From Cytobacillus gottheilii (lineage in GTDB: Bacteria; Bacillota; Bacilli; Bacillales; Cytobacillaceae): DNA of 64,000 nucleotides. Positions 33,793-43,643 of this stretch are shown in pieces; within the stretch, counting starts at the first letter, position 1; each line of letters begins with the position of its first letter. The stretch is taken from positions 4,189,854 through 4,253,853 of the forward strand of contig NZ_KV440945.1 in NCBI RefSeq assembly GCF_001636345.1. The letters are read 5' to 3'. The notes below the pieces were generated by a model that was not told the origin of the DNA, ran no database searches, and worked only from the letters and a program-made list of their open reading frames with translations. A program made the position numbers and the translations under genes.

Positions 33793-34821
33793 TTATTTAA
33801 GCCCAAGCATCTCCTTTAATTCCGCCATTTTTGTTTTTGAAAGCGGAATGGATGACTGATCATGAAGGACAAGTGAATAGCTATTTCTTGTCCAGGTAAT
33901 AACCTCCCTAACCTTTTGAAGGTTAACAATGTACGAACGATGGCAGCGATAAAATCCATAAGGAAGAAGTCTTTGTTCCAATTCATTTAACGTAAACATG
34001 CTTTGATACATGTCACCTTTTATGTATAGCTGTGAGCTTCCTTCACTGCTTTCAATATAATCAATCTCAGGCGGATCAAATAGAATGATCTTTTCATTCA
34101 CTTTAGTTGGTATTTTTTCAAAGCGGACCGGCTGTACAATTGGTTCCTCTTCGACTGCCTCATCCTCCGGTTCCATTTCCTGCTGCATAACGTCCAGCTT
34201 ATGTAACCCATGTTCATCTAGCCGATAAATCGTGTTTGTAACAGCGAGAGCACTGTCCATATTACTCGTCAGCACAAAAACCGCCTTATTATTTTTTTGC
34301 AGTTCCTGGACTACCTTCATTAAAACTCGCTTTGTCTCCAGATCAACATTTTGATCCGCTTCCTCCAATATATAAATATCAGGATCGCTTAGAAGCAACT
34401 GAGCATAATGGACTCTTCTTTTTTCTGAGAATGTCAACTTGCTAATTCGGACATTTCTTTTTGCCTCAAGCTGGGTTAGTTGAAGAATTCCGTCTATCGG
34501 CAGTTTAGAATCGAATAGTCTATGATAAAACAACAGACTTTCCTTAACCGTTAGGCGCTCGTAAAGTCCATCATCAATAGACAGTATACCTACTCGCTGA
34601 TGGTAACTCTTCCCCAGCTGCTGAATACTTTTCCCATCTATAGCTATAGCCTGATCAGGAACGGGTATCTTTCTTCTTAACATTTCAAGAAGAACGGTTC
34701 TCACATTTATGCTTGTCATCAGACCGACAATTTCTCCAGATTCAATGGAAAGCTGAAAAGAGGGAAATACAATCGTATGGCCATCATGTTTTTCAATATT
34801 GTTAAATGATAAAATTGTCAC
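33793..34821 (-). CDS. LytTR DNA-binding regulator fused to a degenerate ABC ATPase domain
   Basis: From the GTG at 34821 (AAGGCGG upstream) the product has 342 residues. The N-terminal part (about 1-205) has the layout of an ABC ATPase, but Walker A is lost (GLMTSINVRT in its place) and the signature is altered (LTFSEKRRV). Walker B-like YILEEADQN remains. A linker rich in glutamate (about 212-232) leads to a C-terminal LytTR domain with FYRCHRSYIVNL (about 297-308). It likely binds DNA and controls the adjacent exporter, using the pseudo-ATPase domain as sensor. A longer in-frame start at 34884 has no ribosome site. Confidence 0.85.
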   Translation of the reverse strand: MTILSFNNIEKHDGHTIVFPSFQLSIESGEIVGLMTSINVRTVLLEMLRRKIPVPDQAIAIDGKSIQQLGKSYHQRVGILSIDDGLYERLTVKESLLFYHRLFDSKLPIDGILQLTQLEAKRNVRISKLTFSEKRRVHYAQLLLSDPDIYILEEADQNVDLETKRVLMKVVQELQKNNKAVFVLTSNMDSALAVTNTIYRLDEHGLHKLDVMQQEMEPEDEAVEEEPIVQPVRFEKIPTKVNEKIILFDPPEIDYIESSEGSSQLYIKGDMYQSMFTLNELEQRLLPYGFYRCHRSYIVNLQKVREVITWTRNSYSLVLHDQSSIPLSKTKMAELKEMLGLK

Positions 34822-35051
34822 GTTCCTACCGCCTTTTTCTGCTATATATCTAGTATCTTTGATCATTATACATGAATTTACCATGGGAAAACTTGTCTAA
34901 TTTTGAGAATAATCATCTTTTCCTGGGAAATAAAAAGAAAACATGTCGAAATTTATAGACATACTTGCGAAAAAAACACTGCTACAAAACTAAAATATTC
35001 ATATTACAATATGAAAAATCCTAGCATGGAATATGGTAATAAAAAATAAGC

Positions 35052-35292
35052 CCGTTACATTGCGCTGCGGACCCTCGCTTTCCACGGGGAGGAAGCTGAG
35101 CCTCCTCGTCGCTTCCGCTCCTGCGGGGTCTCAGCCTTTCCTCTATTGCCCGCAGGAGTCGAGTGTCCTCCGCTCCATTTCACTCGAGTTTAGAAATATT
35201 AAATGTTTAAAAACAAACAAAAAACCGGATGATTAGAAAGATTCCTAATCATTCGGTTCTGTGGTTGTGTTAAATACTATGTCCCAGCCTCT
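35052..35292. repeat. Partial MITE-like element, reversed copy
   Basis: It carries the GC-rich module (35052-35180), the hairpin AACCGGATGATTAG / CTAATCATTCGGTT (35224-35259) and one end GTCCCAGCCTC (35282-35292). The order is the reverse of the copy at 26588-26898. I could not find the other terminal repeat. Confidence 0.6.
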
Positions 35293-35326
35293 TAAGTTAG
35301 AAGGCAAGCGCCCTCCGCTTTTCTAT

Positions 35327-35577
35327 TGTCTAGTTCCAGCGGCTAGCCGCTCGAGGTCATAAGTCAATCCGTTCAGAAGGTTAAAGAACAACCTTCCGCC
35401 CGGCTCGCCTTATGCTTGCCGCGGCTGGGCAAGCCGCCTCCACTTTTCTAATTGTCTAGCTTCTGGCGCTAGGGACTCGAGGTCTTAAGCCAATCTTTCC
35501 TAAAGGTTAAAGGACAACCTTTATGCCATCTTGTCTTAAGCTTGTCGTCCCTGGGCGAGCGCCCTCCGCTTTTCTAA
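35327..35577. repeat. Tandem dispersed repeat (TGTCTAG family), two units
   Basis: Two units of about 125 bp (35327-35452 and 35453-35577). Each begins GTCTAG, contains CTCGAGGTC and a AAGGTT / AACCTT hairpin, and ends near CGCTTTTCTA or CACTTTTCTA. A fragment of the end lies just upstream (35300-35325). Related copies occur near 50.1 and 54.9 kb. Confidence 0.6.
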
Positions 35578-37005
35578 TTACCTTTTTTGTATTTCCTGCA
35601 TTAGTAGCTTGTTTAAAAGCTGTGGGTTTGCTTGTCCCTTGGTTGCCTTCATCATTTGGCCAACAAGGAAGCCAACCGCTTTTTGTTTTCCATTTTTATA
35701 ATCCTCAATCGACTGCGGATTGTTGTCCAAAGTTTCGGAAATAATCTTCAGCAGCGCAGATTCATCGGAAATTTGTACAAGTCCTTTGTCTTTAACGATT
35801 TGCTGAGCCGTTCCGCCGTTCTCGACTAATTCTTTAAATACAGTTTTTGCCATTTTTGAAGAAATTGTTCCATCTTCGATCAGCTTGATCATTCCAGCAA
35901 GACCTTCTGGTGAAAGTTTTGTCTCATGAAGTTCTTTTTGTTCTGCGTTTAAGTATGCCGAAAGTTCGCCCATCACCCAGTTAGATGCTTGTTTTGCCTC
36001 TGCACCCGCTTCTACAGCACCCTCAAAGAAATCTGCCGTTTCCTTTGTAACCGTTAATACAGCAGCATCGTAAACCGGCAGGCCAAATTGCTCAATATAA
36101 CGCTTTTGTCTGGCATCCGGAAGTTCTGGAATTTCAGCTTTAATTCTTTCCTTCCACTCATCATCAATATGAATGTCCAGAAGATCAGGCTCTGGGAAAT
36201 AGCGATAATCATCAGATCCTTCTTTTACACGCATCAGCAATGTTGCACCTGTTGATTCATCGAACCTTCTTGTTTCCTGTTCAATTATACCGCCGCCACT
36301 TAAAACCTCTGCCTGGCGCTTTTCCTCAAACTCAAGTCCTCTGCGCACAAAGTTAAATGAGTTTAGGTTTTTCAGCTCTGTCTTCGTTCCAAACTCCTCT
36401 TGTCCAACAGGACGCAAGGATATATTAGCATCACAGCGGAGAGAGCCTTCTTCCATCTTACAATCAGACACTCCAGTGTATTGAACGATGGATTTTAATT
36501 TTTCTAAGTAGGCATATGCTTCATTTGGCGTACGGATATCCGGCTCCGATACGATTTCAATCAGCGGAGTTCCTTGACGGTTATAATCAACTAGGGAGTA
36601 CCCTTTTCCATGTGTAAGCTTTCCTGCGTCCTCTTCTAAATGAATACGCGTAATCCCAATCTTCTTTTTATAGCCGTCTACTTCAATTTCGACCCAGCCA
36701 TTCTCCCCAATTGGCTTATCAAACTGAGAGATTTGGTAAGCCTTCGGATTGTCTGGATAAAAATAATTCTTGCGGTCGAATTTCGTGACTGGTGCAATTT
36801 CACAGTTTAATGCCATTGCAGCCTTCATGCCATAATCGATTACTTTTTTATTCACAACAGGCAGCACACCTGGATAACCTAAGTCAATGACCGTTGTATT
36901 TGTATTTGGATCAGCACCAAAATGGTTTGGGCTTGATGAAAAAATCTTTGAGTCTGTTTTTAACTCAACGTGTACCTCTAGTCCTATGACCGTTTCAAAG
37001 TTCAT
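35578..37005 (-). CDS. gatB: Asp-tRNA(Asn)/Glu-tRNA(Gln) amidotransferase subunit B
   Basis: The tRNA-binding and kinase subunit of GatCAB (475 residues), which turns Glu-tRNA(Gln) into Gln-tRNA(Gln) in bacteria without GlnRS. Family signatures GLEVHVEL (about 8-15), [12 protein letters not shown] (about 122-133), [13 protein letters not shown] (about 139-151) and RCDANIS (about 189-195) are seen. The C-terminal Yqey-like tail domain is present. Last gene of gatC-gatA-gatB. Confidence 0.97.
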   Translation of the reverse strand: MNFETVIGLEVHVELKTDSKIFSSSPNHFGADPNTNTTVIDLGYPGVLPVVNKKVIDYGMKAAMALNCEIAPVTKFDRKNYFYPDNPKAYQISQFDKPIGENGWVEIEVDGYKKKIGITRIHLEEDAGKLTHGKGYSLVDYNRQGTPLIEIVSEPDIRTPNEAYAYLEKLKSIVQYTGVSDCKMEEGSLRCDANISLRPVGQEEFGTKTELKNLNSFNFVRRGLEFEEKRQAEVLSGGGIIEQETRRFDESTGATLLMRVKEGSDDYRYFPEPDLLDIHIDDEWKERIKAEIPELPDARQKRYIEQFGLPVYDAAVLTVTKETADFFEGAVEAGAEAKQASNWVMGELSAYLNAEQKELHETKLSPEGLAGMIKLIEDGTISSKMAKTVFKELVENGGTAQQIVKDKGLVQISDESALLKIISETLDNNPQSIEDYKNGKQKAVGFLVGQMMKATKGQANPQLLNKLLMQEIQKR

Positions 37006-37017
37006 GTCGTTCCCCCC

Positions 37018-38478
37018 TTACAATACCGGTTTTTGTTTATGATGATCTGTTTCCTGCTCAAACGCATGAGCAACACGATAAATTGTGCTTTCGTCAAAAT
37101 GTTTCCCAATAATCTGCAGCCCCAGCGGCAGGCCATCATTTGATAATCCGCACGGAACTGAAATGCCTGGCACACCTGCAAGATTCACTGGAATGGTTAA
37201 AATATCATTTGCGTACATCGTTAACGGATCATCCACTTTTTCACCAAGCTTAAAGGCTGGTGTTGGTGTTGTTGGTCCAATAATGACATCATAGTTTTCA
37301 AACACTTGTTCAAAGTCTTGTTTAATTAATGTGCGCACCTTTTGTGCCTTTTTATAATAAGCATCATAATAGCCTGAGCTTAATGCAAATGTACCTAACA
37401 TAATTCTGCGTTTTACTTCGTCTCCAAACCCTTCAGCTCGTGTCTTTTTGTATAGTTCTAACAGATTTTCAGGATTTTCCGTTCGATAGCCATACCGTAC
37501 GCCATCAAAGCGCGCTAGGTTGGCAGATGCTTCAGATGAGGATAATAGGTAGTAAGCAGCTAAGGCATATTTTGAATGAGGCAATGAAACCTCTTCCCAT
37601 GTTGCTCCTAATTTTTCAAGAATACTTAGCGATTTTAAAACAGAAGCACGCACTTCTTCTGTTACACCTTCTCCTAAGTATTCCTTTGGCACAGCTATTC
37701 TCAGTCCCTTTACATCCCCAGTTAGAGCTTCCGAGAAGTTTGGCACTTCAATATTGGCTGAAGTGGAATCCATTGGATCAATTCCAGCTATCGCCTGCAG
37801 CAAGTAGGCATTGTCCTCAACATTTCTAGTAATAGGACCAATTTGATCAAGGGAAGATGCAAACGCAACAAGTCCAAAGCGAGAAACACGTCCATACGTA
37901 GGCTTTAAACCGACCACTCCACAAAAGGATGCCGGCTGTCTAATGGAACCGCCTGTGTCTGATCCCAATGAAAAAAGAACCTCTCCCGCAGCAACCGATG
38001 CAGCAGATCCACCTGAAGAACCGCCGGGAACATGGTCAATATTCCATGGGTTGCGTACTGGTTTGAAGCCCGAGTTCTCGTTAGAAGAACCCATTGCAAA
38101 TTCATCCATATTTAACTTTCCAACCGTCACCGTCTCAGCACTATGTAATTTATTCACAACCGTAGCATCGTAAATTGGATCAAAGTTGTCCAAAATTTTA
38201 CTTGCGCAAGTTGTTCGCAAGCCTTGAGTGACAATGTTATCTTTCACACCAATTGGCATCCCAAACAGCATGCCTCTGGTTTCTCCAGCTGTTAGCTTGG
38301 CATCTAATTCCTTTGCTTTTTGAAGCGCCTTTTCCTCATCTAATGTTAAAAAGGCCTGAACTTTATCGTCTACCTCTGAAATTCTTTTAAAAGAATATGA
38401 AACGAGGTCAGAGACGGAAATTTCTTTTCTATGAAGCTTTTCTTGCAATGCTTTTACTCCATCATCAAATAAGCTCAT
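37018..38478 (-). CDS. gatA: Asp-tRNA(Asn)/Glu-tRNA(Gln) amidotransferase subunit A
   Basis: The glutaminase subunit (486 residues) of the amidase-signature family. The catalytic Ser-cisSer-Lys set is seen: K in GVKDNI (about 77-82), and [14 protein letters not shown] (about 152-165) with the [11 protein letters not shown] serines (about 173-183). It releases ammonia from glutamine for GatB. Twelve bp from gatB and 51 bp from gatC. Length is normal. Confidence 0.97.
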   Translation of the reverse strand: MSLFDDGVKALQEKLHRKEISVSDLVSYSFKRISEVDDKVQAFLTLDEEKALQKAKELDAKLTAGETRGMLFGMPIGVKDNIVTQGLRTTCASKILDNFDPIYDATVVNKLHSAETVTVGKLNMDEFAMGSSNENSGFKPVRNPWNIDHVPGGSSGGSAASVAAGEVLFSLGSDTGGSIRQPASFCGVVGLKPTYGRVSRFGLVAFASSLDQIGPITRNVEDNAYLLQAIAGIDPMDSTSANIEVPNFSEALTGDVKGLRIAVPKEYLGEGVTEEVRASVLKSLSILEKLGATWEEVSLPHSKYALAAYYLLSSSEASANLARFDGVRYGYRTENPENLLELYKKTRAEGFGDEVKRRIMLGTFALSSGYYDAYYKKAQKVRTLIKQDFEQVFENYDVIIGPTTPTPAFKLGEKVDDPLTMYANDILTIPVNLAGVPGISVPCGLSNDGLPLGLQIIGKHFDESTIYRVAHAFEQETDHHKQKPVL

Positions 38479-38529
38479 ATGTTTCCCTCCAATTCTCTCT
38501 ATCTTATATCAAGCATTGAGCAATCTCTT

Positions 38530-38826
38530 TTAATCTTCAGTCATAATAGGCGGTACTTTAATATAGCCATCCTGATGATCTGGGGCATTTTTCATAACCT
38601 CAGCCTGCGGCAAGCCTTGCTTAGCCACATCCTCCCGCATCACGTTTTTCATATCAAGAACATGTGAAGTTGGTTCGACTCCGTCTGTATCAAGCTCATT
38701 AAGCTGCTCAGCAAACGTAATCATCGCCTCAAGCTGATTGCGGAAGGATTCTGTTTCTTCTTCCGATAGCTGCAGTCTCGCCAAATTGGCTACATGTTTT
38801 ACTTGATCTGATGAAATTCTTGTCAT
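38530..38826 (-). CDS. gatC: Asp-tRNA(Asn)/Glu-tRNA(Gln) amidotransferase subunit C
   Basis: The small belt subunit that links GatA and GatB (98 residues from the ATG at 38826, with GGAGG 8 nt upstream). [16 protein letters not shown] (about 8-23) and the C-terminal [11 protein letters not shown] (about 62-72) are typical. First gene of the operon. Confidence 0.95.
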   Translation of the reverse strand: MTRISSDQVKHVANLARLQLSEEETESFRNQLEAMITFAEQLNELDTDGVEPTSHVLDMKNVMREDVAKQGLPQAEVMKNAPDHQDGYIKVPPIMTED

Positions 38827-39025
38827 TTCTTGCACCTCCAAAACATTTTATTCGTATGTACATTACTATTGATCATATCAAACGTTCACGCGTTAAAGCA
38901 ATATCCGCCCTTTTTGTACCTACATATTTTATCATGAAATTCCTGTTTGTTACGGAGTTTTCCTTATGAATGAAGCTTGTCCAGTTATCTTCCAATAACA
39001 TACTCTCCAAATCCCGCACAAAACC

Positions 39026-39061
39026 TAAAAAAGTACATCACCCTCTTAAAAGTGATGTACT
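39026..39061 (-). terminator. Terminator of the PLP decarboxylase gene
   Basis: Ten-bp perfect stem AGTACATCAC / GTGATGTACT and TTTTTT on the minus strand. Confidence 0.88.
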
Positions 39062-39072
39062 CGATTTCAATC

Positions 39073-40713
39073 TTATACAAGCATTAAGCTTTTTTGATGT
39101 ATTTCCATATGTGACTTCAAGAATTCAATATACCGATCAACCTCTTCAATAGTTGAATAAGGAGAAGTTGTATAGAATTTATGAACATAGACAGGCAGCC
39201 GCTGTTCTGAATCCTTTGCAGAAATGTAACGCTGCTTTTTTGTGTTTCCGAAAAAAATAACATCTCGATCCAAGCCGATCAATTCTGCATATTCTTCATT
39301 ATAATTGTTCACTTCGCGGATCTCTTCCGCTTGACAATGACCCGCTAACTCCTGTCTCCAGTTCGGTGCTTCCGGATAAAACCTAAAAGTTGTGACAGGG
39401 GATACTTCATTTGTTACTGCGGCATTTGGAAACTCTGCAAGCAGCCTGTTACGGAAAGCAATGTTGACACTCAAGTAATTGGCAAGCAGCTGCTGGTAGC
39501 CTTCTATGCCAAAAGCCAGAAGTGATGCATAAATGGCTATTGAACTGCCCATCCTGGAGCATTCTAATGTATAGCTTGTATGATAGCTTCCATATCCGCG
39601 GTTTCCTACATAAGGGGTTTCAGCTGCATCCAAATCCACATACTCCAGCAGGCGTCTATCTTTAATTAAAAATAAACTAGTAATATAAGGGGTCTGTCCT
39701 AATTTATGAAAATCAAAGACCATACTATCCGCAAGATTCATATGTTTAAATCGCATATGATAATCAGACAGGACGTTGAGCACATCCTCTTCAAAGTTCA
39801 GCGGATTTGCACTAAAGTTATAATCATTAAAGAACGTATACATTCCGCCCATCGCAGAATCTGCATGAACATAAATAGGCTCTAAATCGTATGCTGCTTC
39901 AATTTCTGTCAGCAGCTGCTTCATACCATATAAATCATCAATCCCAAACGTATCTGTTGTTCCCATTGTAGCTAATACATAAACGGGAATTCCGCCCTTT
40001 TCAATAACCATTTCCATTTTCTCTTTTAAATCTTCCAGATTCATAGAATGATCTTCATTTACTTTCACCCGAATCATATGATCCACACCGATGCCAGTTG
40101 CTTCTGCTGACTTATACAAACTGAAGTGAGACAGTTCCGAGCAGAAACAATAAAGGTTATTAGGGATTCCGCTCTTATTTGACTGTGGGAATCTGCGTGC
40201 AATCGCTATGCGCAGTGAATTAAATACCGCACCTTGTCCGCCCCAGGTTGTATAGCCTGCGCTTTCGTTTTGATCATAGCCAATCATTTTAGAAAGCATA
40301 CTTGTGATCCGCACTTCAGCATTCGCAGCGGCCGATCCATCCACATCCCATAAATTATTTCCGTTTAAAAGAACCATTACTAGATTCCCTAATATACTGG
40401 CAATGTTAGGAAGCGGTGTTGCGTTTGCCACATAATTGCTATTCAAGAAACGATGACCTTCGACAAGCTCCATCAACTTATCAATGGTTTCATCCACTGA
40501 AACTCCATGTTCCGGCACAAATGAACCTTGAATGATTTTATTGTAATAATCCTCACTATAATCAGGCATATCACCTAGGGTCAGCTTAGAAGGATCCTTT
40601 AATTCATCCATTCTTGTCAGCACTTTACGAAAGTACCCCAACAGTTCATCACGCTGCTGCTGATTGCCATCCGCACTCGGGAATAATTGCTGTAATTGCT
40701 CCATTACTGTCAT
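39073..40713 (-). CDS. PLP-dependent (group II type) amino acid decarboxylase
   Basis: A 546-residue PLP enzyme of the glutamate/aromatic amino acid decarboxylase fold. The cofactor-binding HADSAMGG (about 276-283) and the Schiff-base lysine in DFHKLGQTPY (about 330-339) are seen. An N-terminal helical segment supports dimer contact. The substrate cannot be fixed by sequence; the neighbour NSS transporter makes an aromatic or other amino acid more likely than glutamate with an antiporter. Followed by a strong terminator. Likely co-transcribed with the transporter gene 61 bp upstream. Confidence 0.85.
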   Translation of the reverse strand: MTVMEQLQQLFPSADGNQQQRDELLGYFRKVLTRMDELKDPSKLTLGDMPDYSEDYYNKIIQGSFVPEHGVSVDETIDKLMELVEGHRFLNSNYVANATPLPNIASILGNLVMVLLNGNNLWDVDGSAAANAEVRITSMLSKMIGYDQNESAGYTTWGGQGAVFNSLRIAIARRFPQSNKSGIPNNLYCFCSELSHFSLYKSAEATGIGVDHMIRVKVNEDHSMNLEDLKEKMEMVIEKGGIPVYVLATMGTTDTFGIDDLYGMKQLLTEIEAAYDLEPIYVHADSAMGGMYTFFNDYNFSANPLNFEEDVLNVLSDYHMRFKHMNLADSMVFDFHKLGQTPYITSLFLIKDRRLLEYVDLDAAETPYVGNRGYGSYHTSYTLECSRMGSSIAIYASLLAFGIEGYQQLLANYLSVNIAFRNRLLAEFPNAAVTNEVSPVTTFRFYPEAPNWRQELAGHCQAEEIREVNNYNEEYAELIGLDRDVIFFGNTKKQRYISAKDSEQRLPVYVHKFYTTSPYSTIEEVDRYIEFLKSHMEIHQKSLMLV

Positions 40714-40774
40714 GTTCTTTCATCCTCCGACTTTTCTTATAATTAATAGATTATAAAAAGCAAACACGTTTGTT

Positions 40775-42130
40775 CTAGAAAATAAAATCAAGCACCCCAA
40801 GCACATCTAAAAAAACAACCACGATCGCAGCTGGTGCAGCATATTTTAACAGGAAGTACCATGTATGAAAAAAAGGAACCGGAACGTTTGCTCCTTGCTT
40901 CATCTCTCTCATTAAGTCACTTTTCTTTAATTTTCGTGAGATAAATAAAGACGTAAAAAGTGCTCCTAGCGGCATTAAGACATTGCTCGCCGCATAATCG
41001 ACTAAGTCAAATACCGTCTTATCAAAAAGCTTTACATCTGCCATAAGACCGTAAGAAAGTGCAGATGGAATTCCAATGACAAAAATGAGAAGCCCAAACA
41101 TCCAAGTATATCTTTGCCTTTTCACAGGATCCTTTTTTGCCGTGACCGCAACAGCTATTTCAATCATAGAGAATGCTGAAGTTAAGGCAGCAAACAAGAA
41201 AAGGATCAGGAAGGCAATAAAAAAGAACAACCCAAATCCCATCTGGCCAAATACTGCTGGAAGCGCAATAAATACAAGCGGCGGTCCTGCGCTTGGCTCA
41301 ATGCCAAACGTAAACACTCCGGGAAAGATAGCAAGCCCGGCGAGCAAGCACACAAATAAATTCATCATAATAATAGAAAATGCCGAGCGGGGCAGATTCT
41401 GTGTTTTGGGTAAATAGGATGCATATGTCACCATTACAGAAGAACCTAAAGTGATGGTAAAAAAGGCTTGCCCAAGTGCAAATAATATAGATTCAGAGGT
41501 TAATTGACCAAAATCCGGAATCAGCAGGAATTTCATTCCCTCTGCCGCACCTTCCAGAGTAAGTGAGCGAACAACAATTATAAGAAATAATACAAACAAA
41601 ACAGGCATGAGGATTTTACTGACCTTTTCAATGCCCTGTTGCACACCTTTAGCAACCACCACTACCGTTAGAGCAATAAAGACAAACTGTCCAATCAGTG
41701 TTGCTGCAGGATCAGAAATAATCCGCTCAAACAATTGCACATATTGATCCATTGATAAGCCATTTAAACCGCCTGTCAAAGCTTCAAACAAGTATAGGAT
41801 GATCCAGCCGCCAATAACGCTGTAAAAGGAAAGCACTAAAATGCCAATTAACACCCCAACTCGTCCTAATAAATGCCACATAGATCCAGGAGCCATCTTT
41901 TTATAAATAGAAATGGCATCATCCTGCCCTTTTCTGCCTACTATAAATTCTCCTACAAGTAATGGGTAGCCAATTAATAAGGCAAAAAGTAAAAACACAA
42001 GGAAAAACGCTCCGCCGCCTCCTGTTCCAGCAATATAAGGGAATTTCCAAATCGCCCCTAAACCAATTGCAGAACCAGCCGCAGCTAAAATAAAACCTAT
42101 TTTCGAAGTCCACTGTTCATTCTGCGCCAT
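40775..42130 (-). CDS. Neurotransmitter:sodium symporter (NSS) family transporter
   Basis: A 451-residue membrane protein with about eleven or twelve helices. The N-terminal WTSKIGFILAAAGSAIGLGA and IWKFPYIAGTGGGGAF are the sodium- and substrate-binding signatures of the NSS (LeuT/TnaT/MhsT) family. These carry amino acids, often Trp or Tyr in Firmicutes, with sodium. AAGGAAG precedes the ATG. It precedes the PLP decarboxylase, suggesting uptake plus decarboxylation of one amino acid. Confidence 0.92.
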   Translation of the reverse strand: MAQNEQWTSKIGFILAAAGSAIGLGAIWKFPYIAGTGGGGAFFLVFLLFALLIGYPLLVGEFIVGRKGQDDAISIYKKMAPGSMWHLLGRVGVLIGILVLSFYSVIGGWIILYLFEALTGGLNGLSMDQYVQLFERIISDPAATLIGQFVFIALTVVVVAKGVQQGIEKVSKILMPVLFVLFLIIVVRSLTLEGAAEGMKFLLIPDFGQLTSESILFALGQAFFTITLGSSVMVTYASYLPKTQNLPRSAFSIIMMNLFVCLLAGLAIFPGVFTFGIEPSAGPPLVFIALPAVFGQMGFGLFFFIAFLILFLFAALTSAFSMIEIAVAVTAKKDPVKRQRYTWMFGLLIFVIGIPSALSYGLMADVKLFDKTVFDLVDYAASNVLMPLGALFTSLFISRKLKKSDLMREMKQGANVPVPFFHTWYFLLKYAAPAAIVVVFLDVLGVLDFIF

Positions 42131-42582
42131 TCTTTTCTTCCTTCCATTTCACGTAGTTTTACATATGTATAAGCTGTTTACTTCATTATTCACTGATATT
42201 CTTCTTCATCAGATGTTAGAAGTAAGTTTCCTTAATCATAGCATAGGATTTATGTATCAATTTTTAGAAATATTTATAACGTAATAGTTCCTTTTACCTA
42301 TTTTTATTTACAAAAAATATATGAAAAAATCACCTTATGTTATGGTTTGTTCTGTCAATTTTTTATACTGTTTTCGTATACTTTCTTCTATTATAAGAAG
42401 GTGAGTGTGGGCATTCTCCTTCACATTGCCACTTTTGAAGTGACAGGCGCAGCACTTTCTTTTTTTATTCTCTCCACCAGTAGATCGAATATAAACAATG
42501 ACATGCTTCCTGACCAACTTCTTAAACACACCACTTATTTAAAAAAATGGCCTAAAAAAAGAAGCGGTATATCCGCCCCTCT
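42131..42582. other. Intergenic region upstream of the NSS transporter
   Basis: About 450 bp. It contains the terminator of the YueI-like gene at 42554-42579 and, presumably, the transporter promoter. I see no other gene or repeat; the open frames on either strand have no ribosome site. Confidence 0.45.
42554..42579 (-). terminator. Terminator of the YueI-like gene
   Basis: Minus-strand stem GGGGCGG / CCGCTTC (two G-T pairs) followed by TTTTTTT. Confidence 0.7.
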
Positions 42583-43020
42583 TTATTTGCCTCCAAATAA
42601 CTTGGCAAAAAATCCGGTCTTCTGTTTTTTAATTTCTGGCTGTATGTGCGGTTTTTCATCATCCACAAAAATGTTCTCTTTATCAATAGCATAGTCATAT
42701 GCAAGCACTAGACCAATATCAGAGTTATGCTCTTTATTGGTGACAATCGTATATTCAACCTTATACTTCGTAGCTGATTTGATATACTTTGATAAGTATT
42801 CATAATTCATATTTCCATTTAAGTAGAGATGTGCCTGTGAATTTTCCTTCATCGCTTTTTCTGCTTCATGGTTAATTCCGTTTTTTCGAACTTGAGGCTG
42901 AGTTAAAGCCAACACAATTCTTTCTCTTAACGTGCCTAAAAACTTCCTTCGCTCATCTGGCTTTGTCTGTTTTTCTCCGTACATGCCTTTTTGCAAATAG
43001 TCATCCACATGATCGGCCAT
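42583..43020 (-). CDS. YueI family (DUF1694) protein
   Basis: A 145-residue soluble protein. The N-terminal LGTLRERIVLALTQPQV (about 28-44) and central HLYLNGNMNYEYLSKYI (about 64-80) match the YueI/DUF1694 family, which has a fold related to L7Ae-like proteins. The C-terminus carries a basic KKQKTGFFAKLFGGK tail. Function unknown. Single gene with its own terminator. Confidence 0.8.
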   Translation of the reverse strand: MADHVDDYLQKGMYGEKQTKPDERRKFLGTLRERIVLALTQPQVRKNGINHEAEKAMKENSQAHLYLNGNMNYEYLSKYIKSATKYKVEYTIVTNKEHNSDIGLVLAYDYAIDKENIFVDDEKPHIQPEIKKQKTGFFAKLFGGK

Positions 43021-43537
43021 ATTGCACCTCCAGCTTGATTTTACCTGTCCCTTTTTTATTTAATCAAACGTTTGATTAATATGTATGTTCGTATATGTTA
43101 TGAAAATTATAACATATGGTCAGTGTTTTTCATGTAAACAGCCTTCAGTCCCCTCTTTCTCCATGAGATGCTTCATAAAACCATTAATATGTATGATTTA
43201 ACCCAAAAGAGTCAATTTTATTCAACCGTATTCATATTAAATTTAATTATGATTAAATGACGTCCATAATCATTCGGCATATCATGACATTTGCATGGGT
43301 GACAGACTTAATATTATTAATTTGATTGTATAGATATGTTTCTTCTTAAAGATTAGCAAGGAGATCATAACTATTAATGCATTTTTATACATTTCGACAA
43401 AGGAATTTGAATTTTCAAAAAGACAGAATTATACACCTATGTTATCATTGATAGTGCATTTTCTCAGGTGGAAACAAATTGGTATTCTATTATTTTTGTA
43501 TAAACCTGAATAAATTATAAAAAAAGGAGGATCAACT
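43021..43537. other. Regulatory region upstream of the symporter operon
   Basis: About 515 bp, AT-rich. Apart from the candidate promoter at 43407-43435 and the ribosome site of the 33-residue ORF, I see no gene or clear terminator. Confidence 0.4.
43407..43435 (+). promoter_or_regulatory. Candidate SigA promoter of the symporter operon
   Basis: TTGAAT, 17-nt spacer, TATACA, about 100 bp before the small accessory ORF. Both hexamers match consensus at about four of six places. Confidence 0.4.
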
Positions 43538-43639
43538 ATGGGGTTAACTACTGCTACTTGGTTTTGGCTGCTTGTGCCAATGCCTTTATTAGTCATCTTA
43601 TCTGCGTTTACCTATTACTTTGAAAAGAGGAGAGAATAA
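43538..43639 (+). CDS. Symporter small accessory protein (33 residues)
   Basis: ATG at 43538 with AAAGGAGG 7 nt upstream, the best ribosome site near. The product is a 33-residue single-span membrane protein (MGLTTATWFWLLVPMPLLVI... ending EKRRE), with the charged end predicted inside. Its stop is 4 bp before the symporter start. Short proteins of this kind are known beside sodium:solute symporters. Too short for usual gene finding but well supported here. Confidence 0.75.
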   Translation: MGLTTATWFWLLVPMPLLVILSAFTYYFEKRRE

Positions 43640-43643
43640 TACA

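Larger units (their letters stand above)
34822..35577. other. Repeat-rich intergenic region between the LytTR gene and gatB
   Basis: About 750 bp without a gene. It starts with an AT-rich promoter zone for the LytTR gene. It then holds a reversed, partial copy of the MITE-like element (35052-35292) and two tandem copies of a second repeat (35327-35577). Open frames here are translated repeats. Confidence 0.7.

Noticed and set aside
35033-35236. 67-residue frame
   Set aside because: Translated repeat module, no ribosome site.
43021-43537. Riboswitch or T-box before the symporter operon
   Set aside because: No T-box motif, no known aptamer core and no terminator near the start could be recognised.
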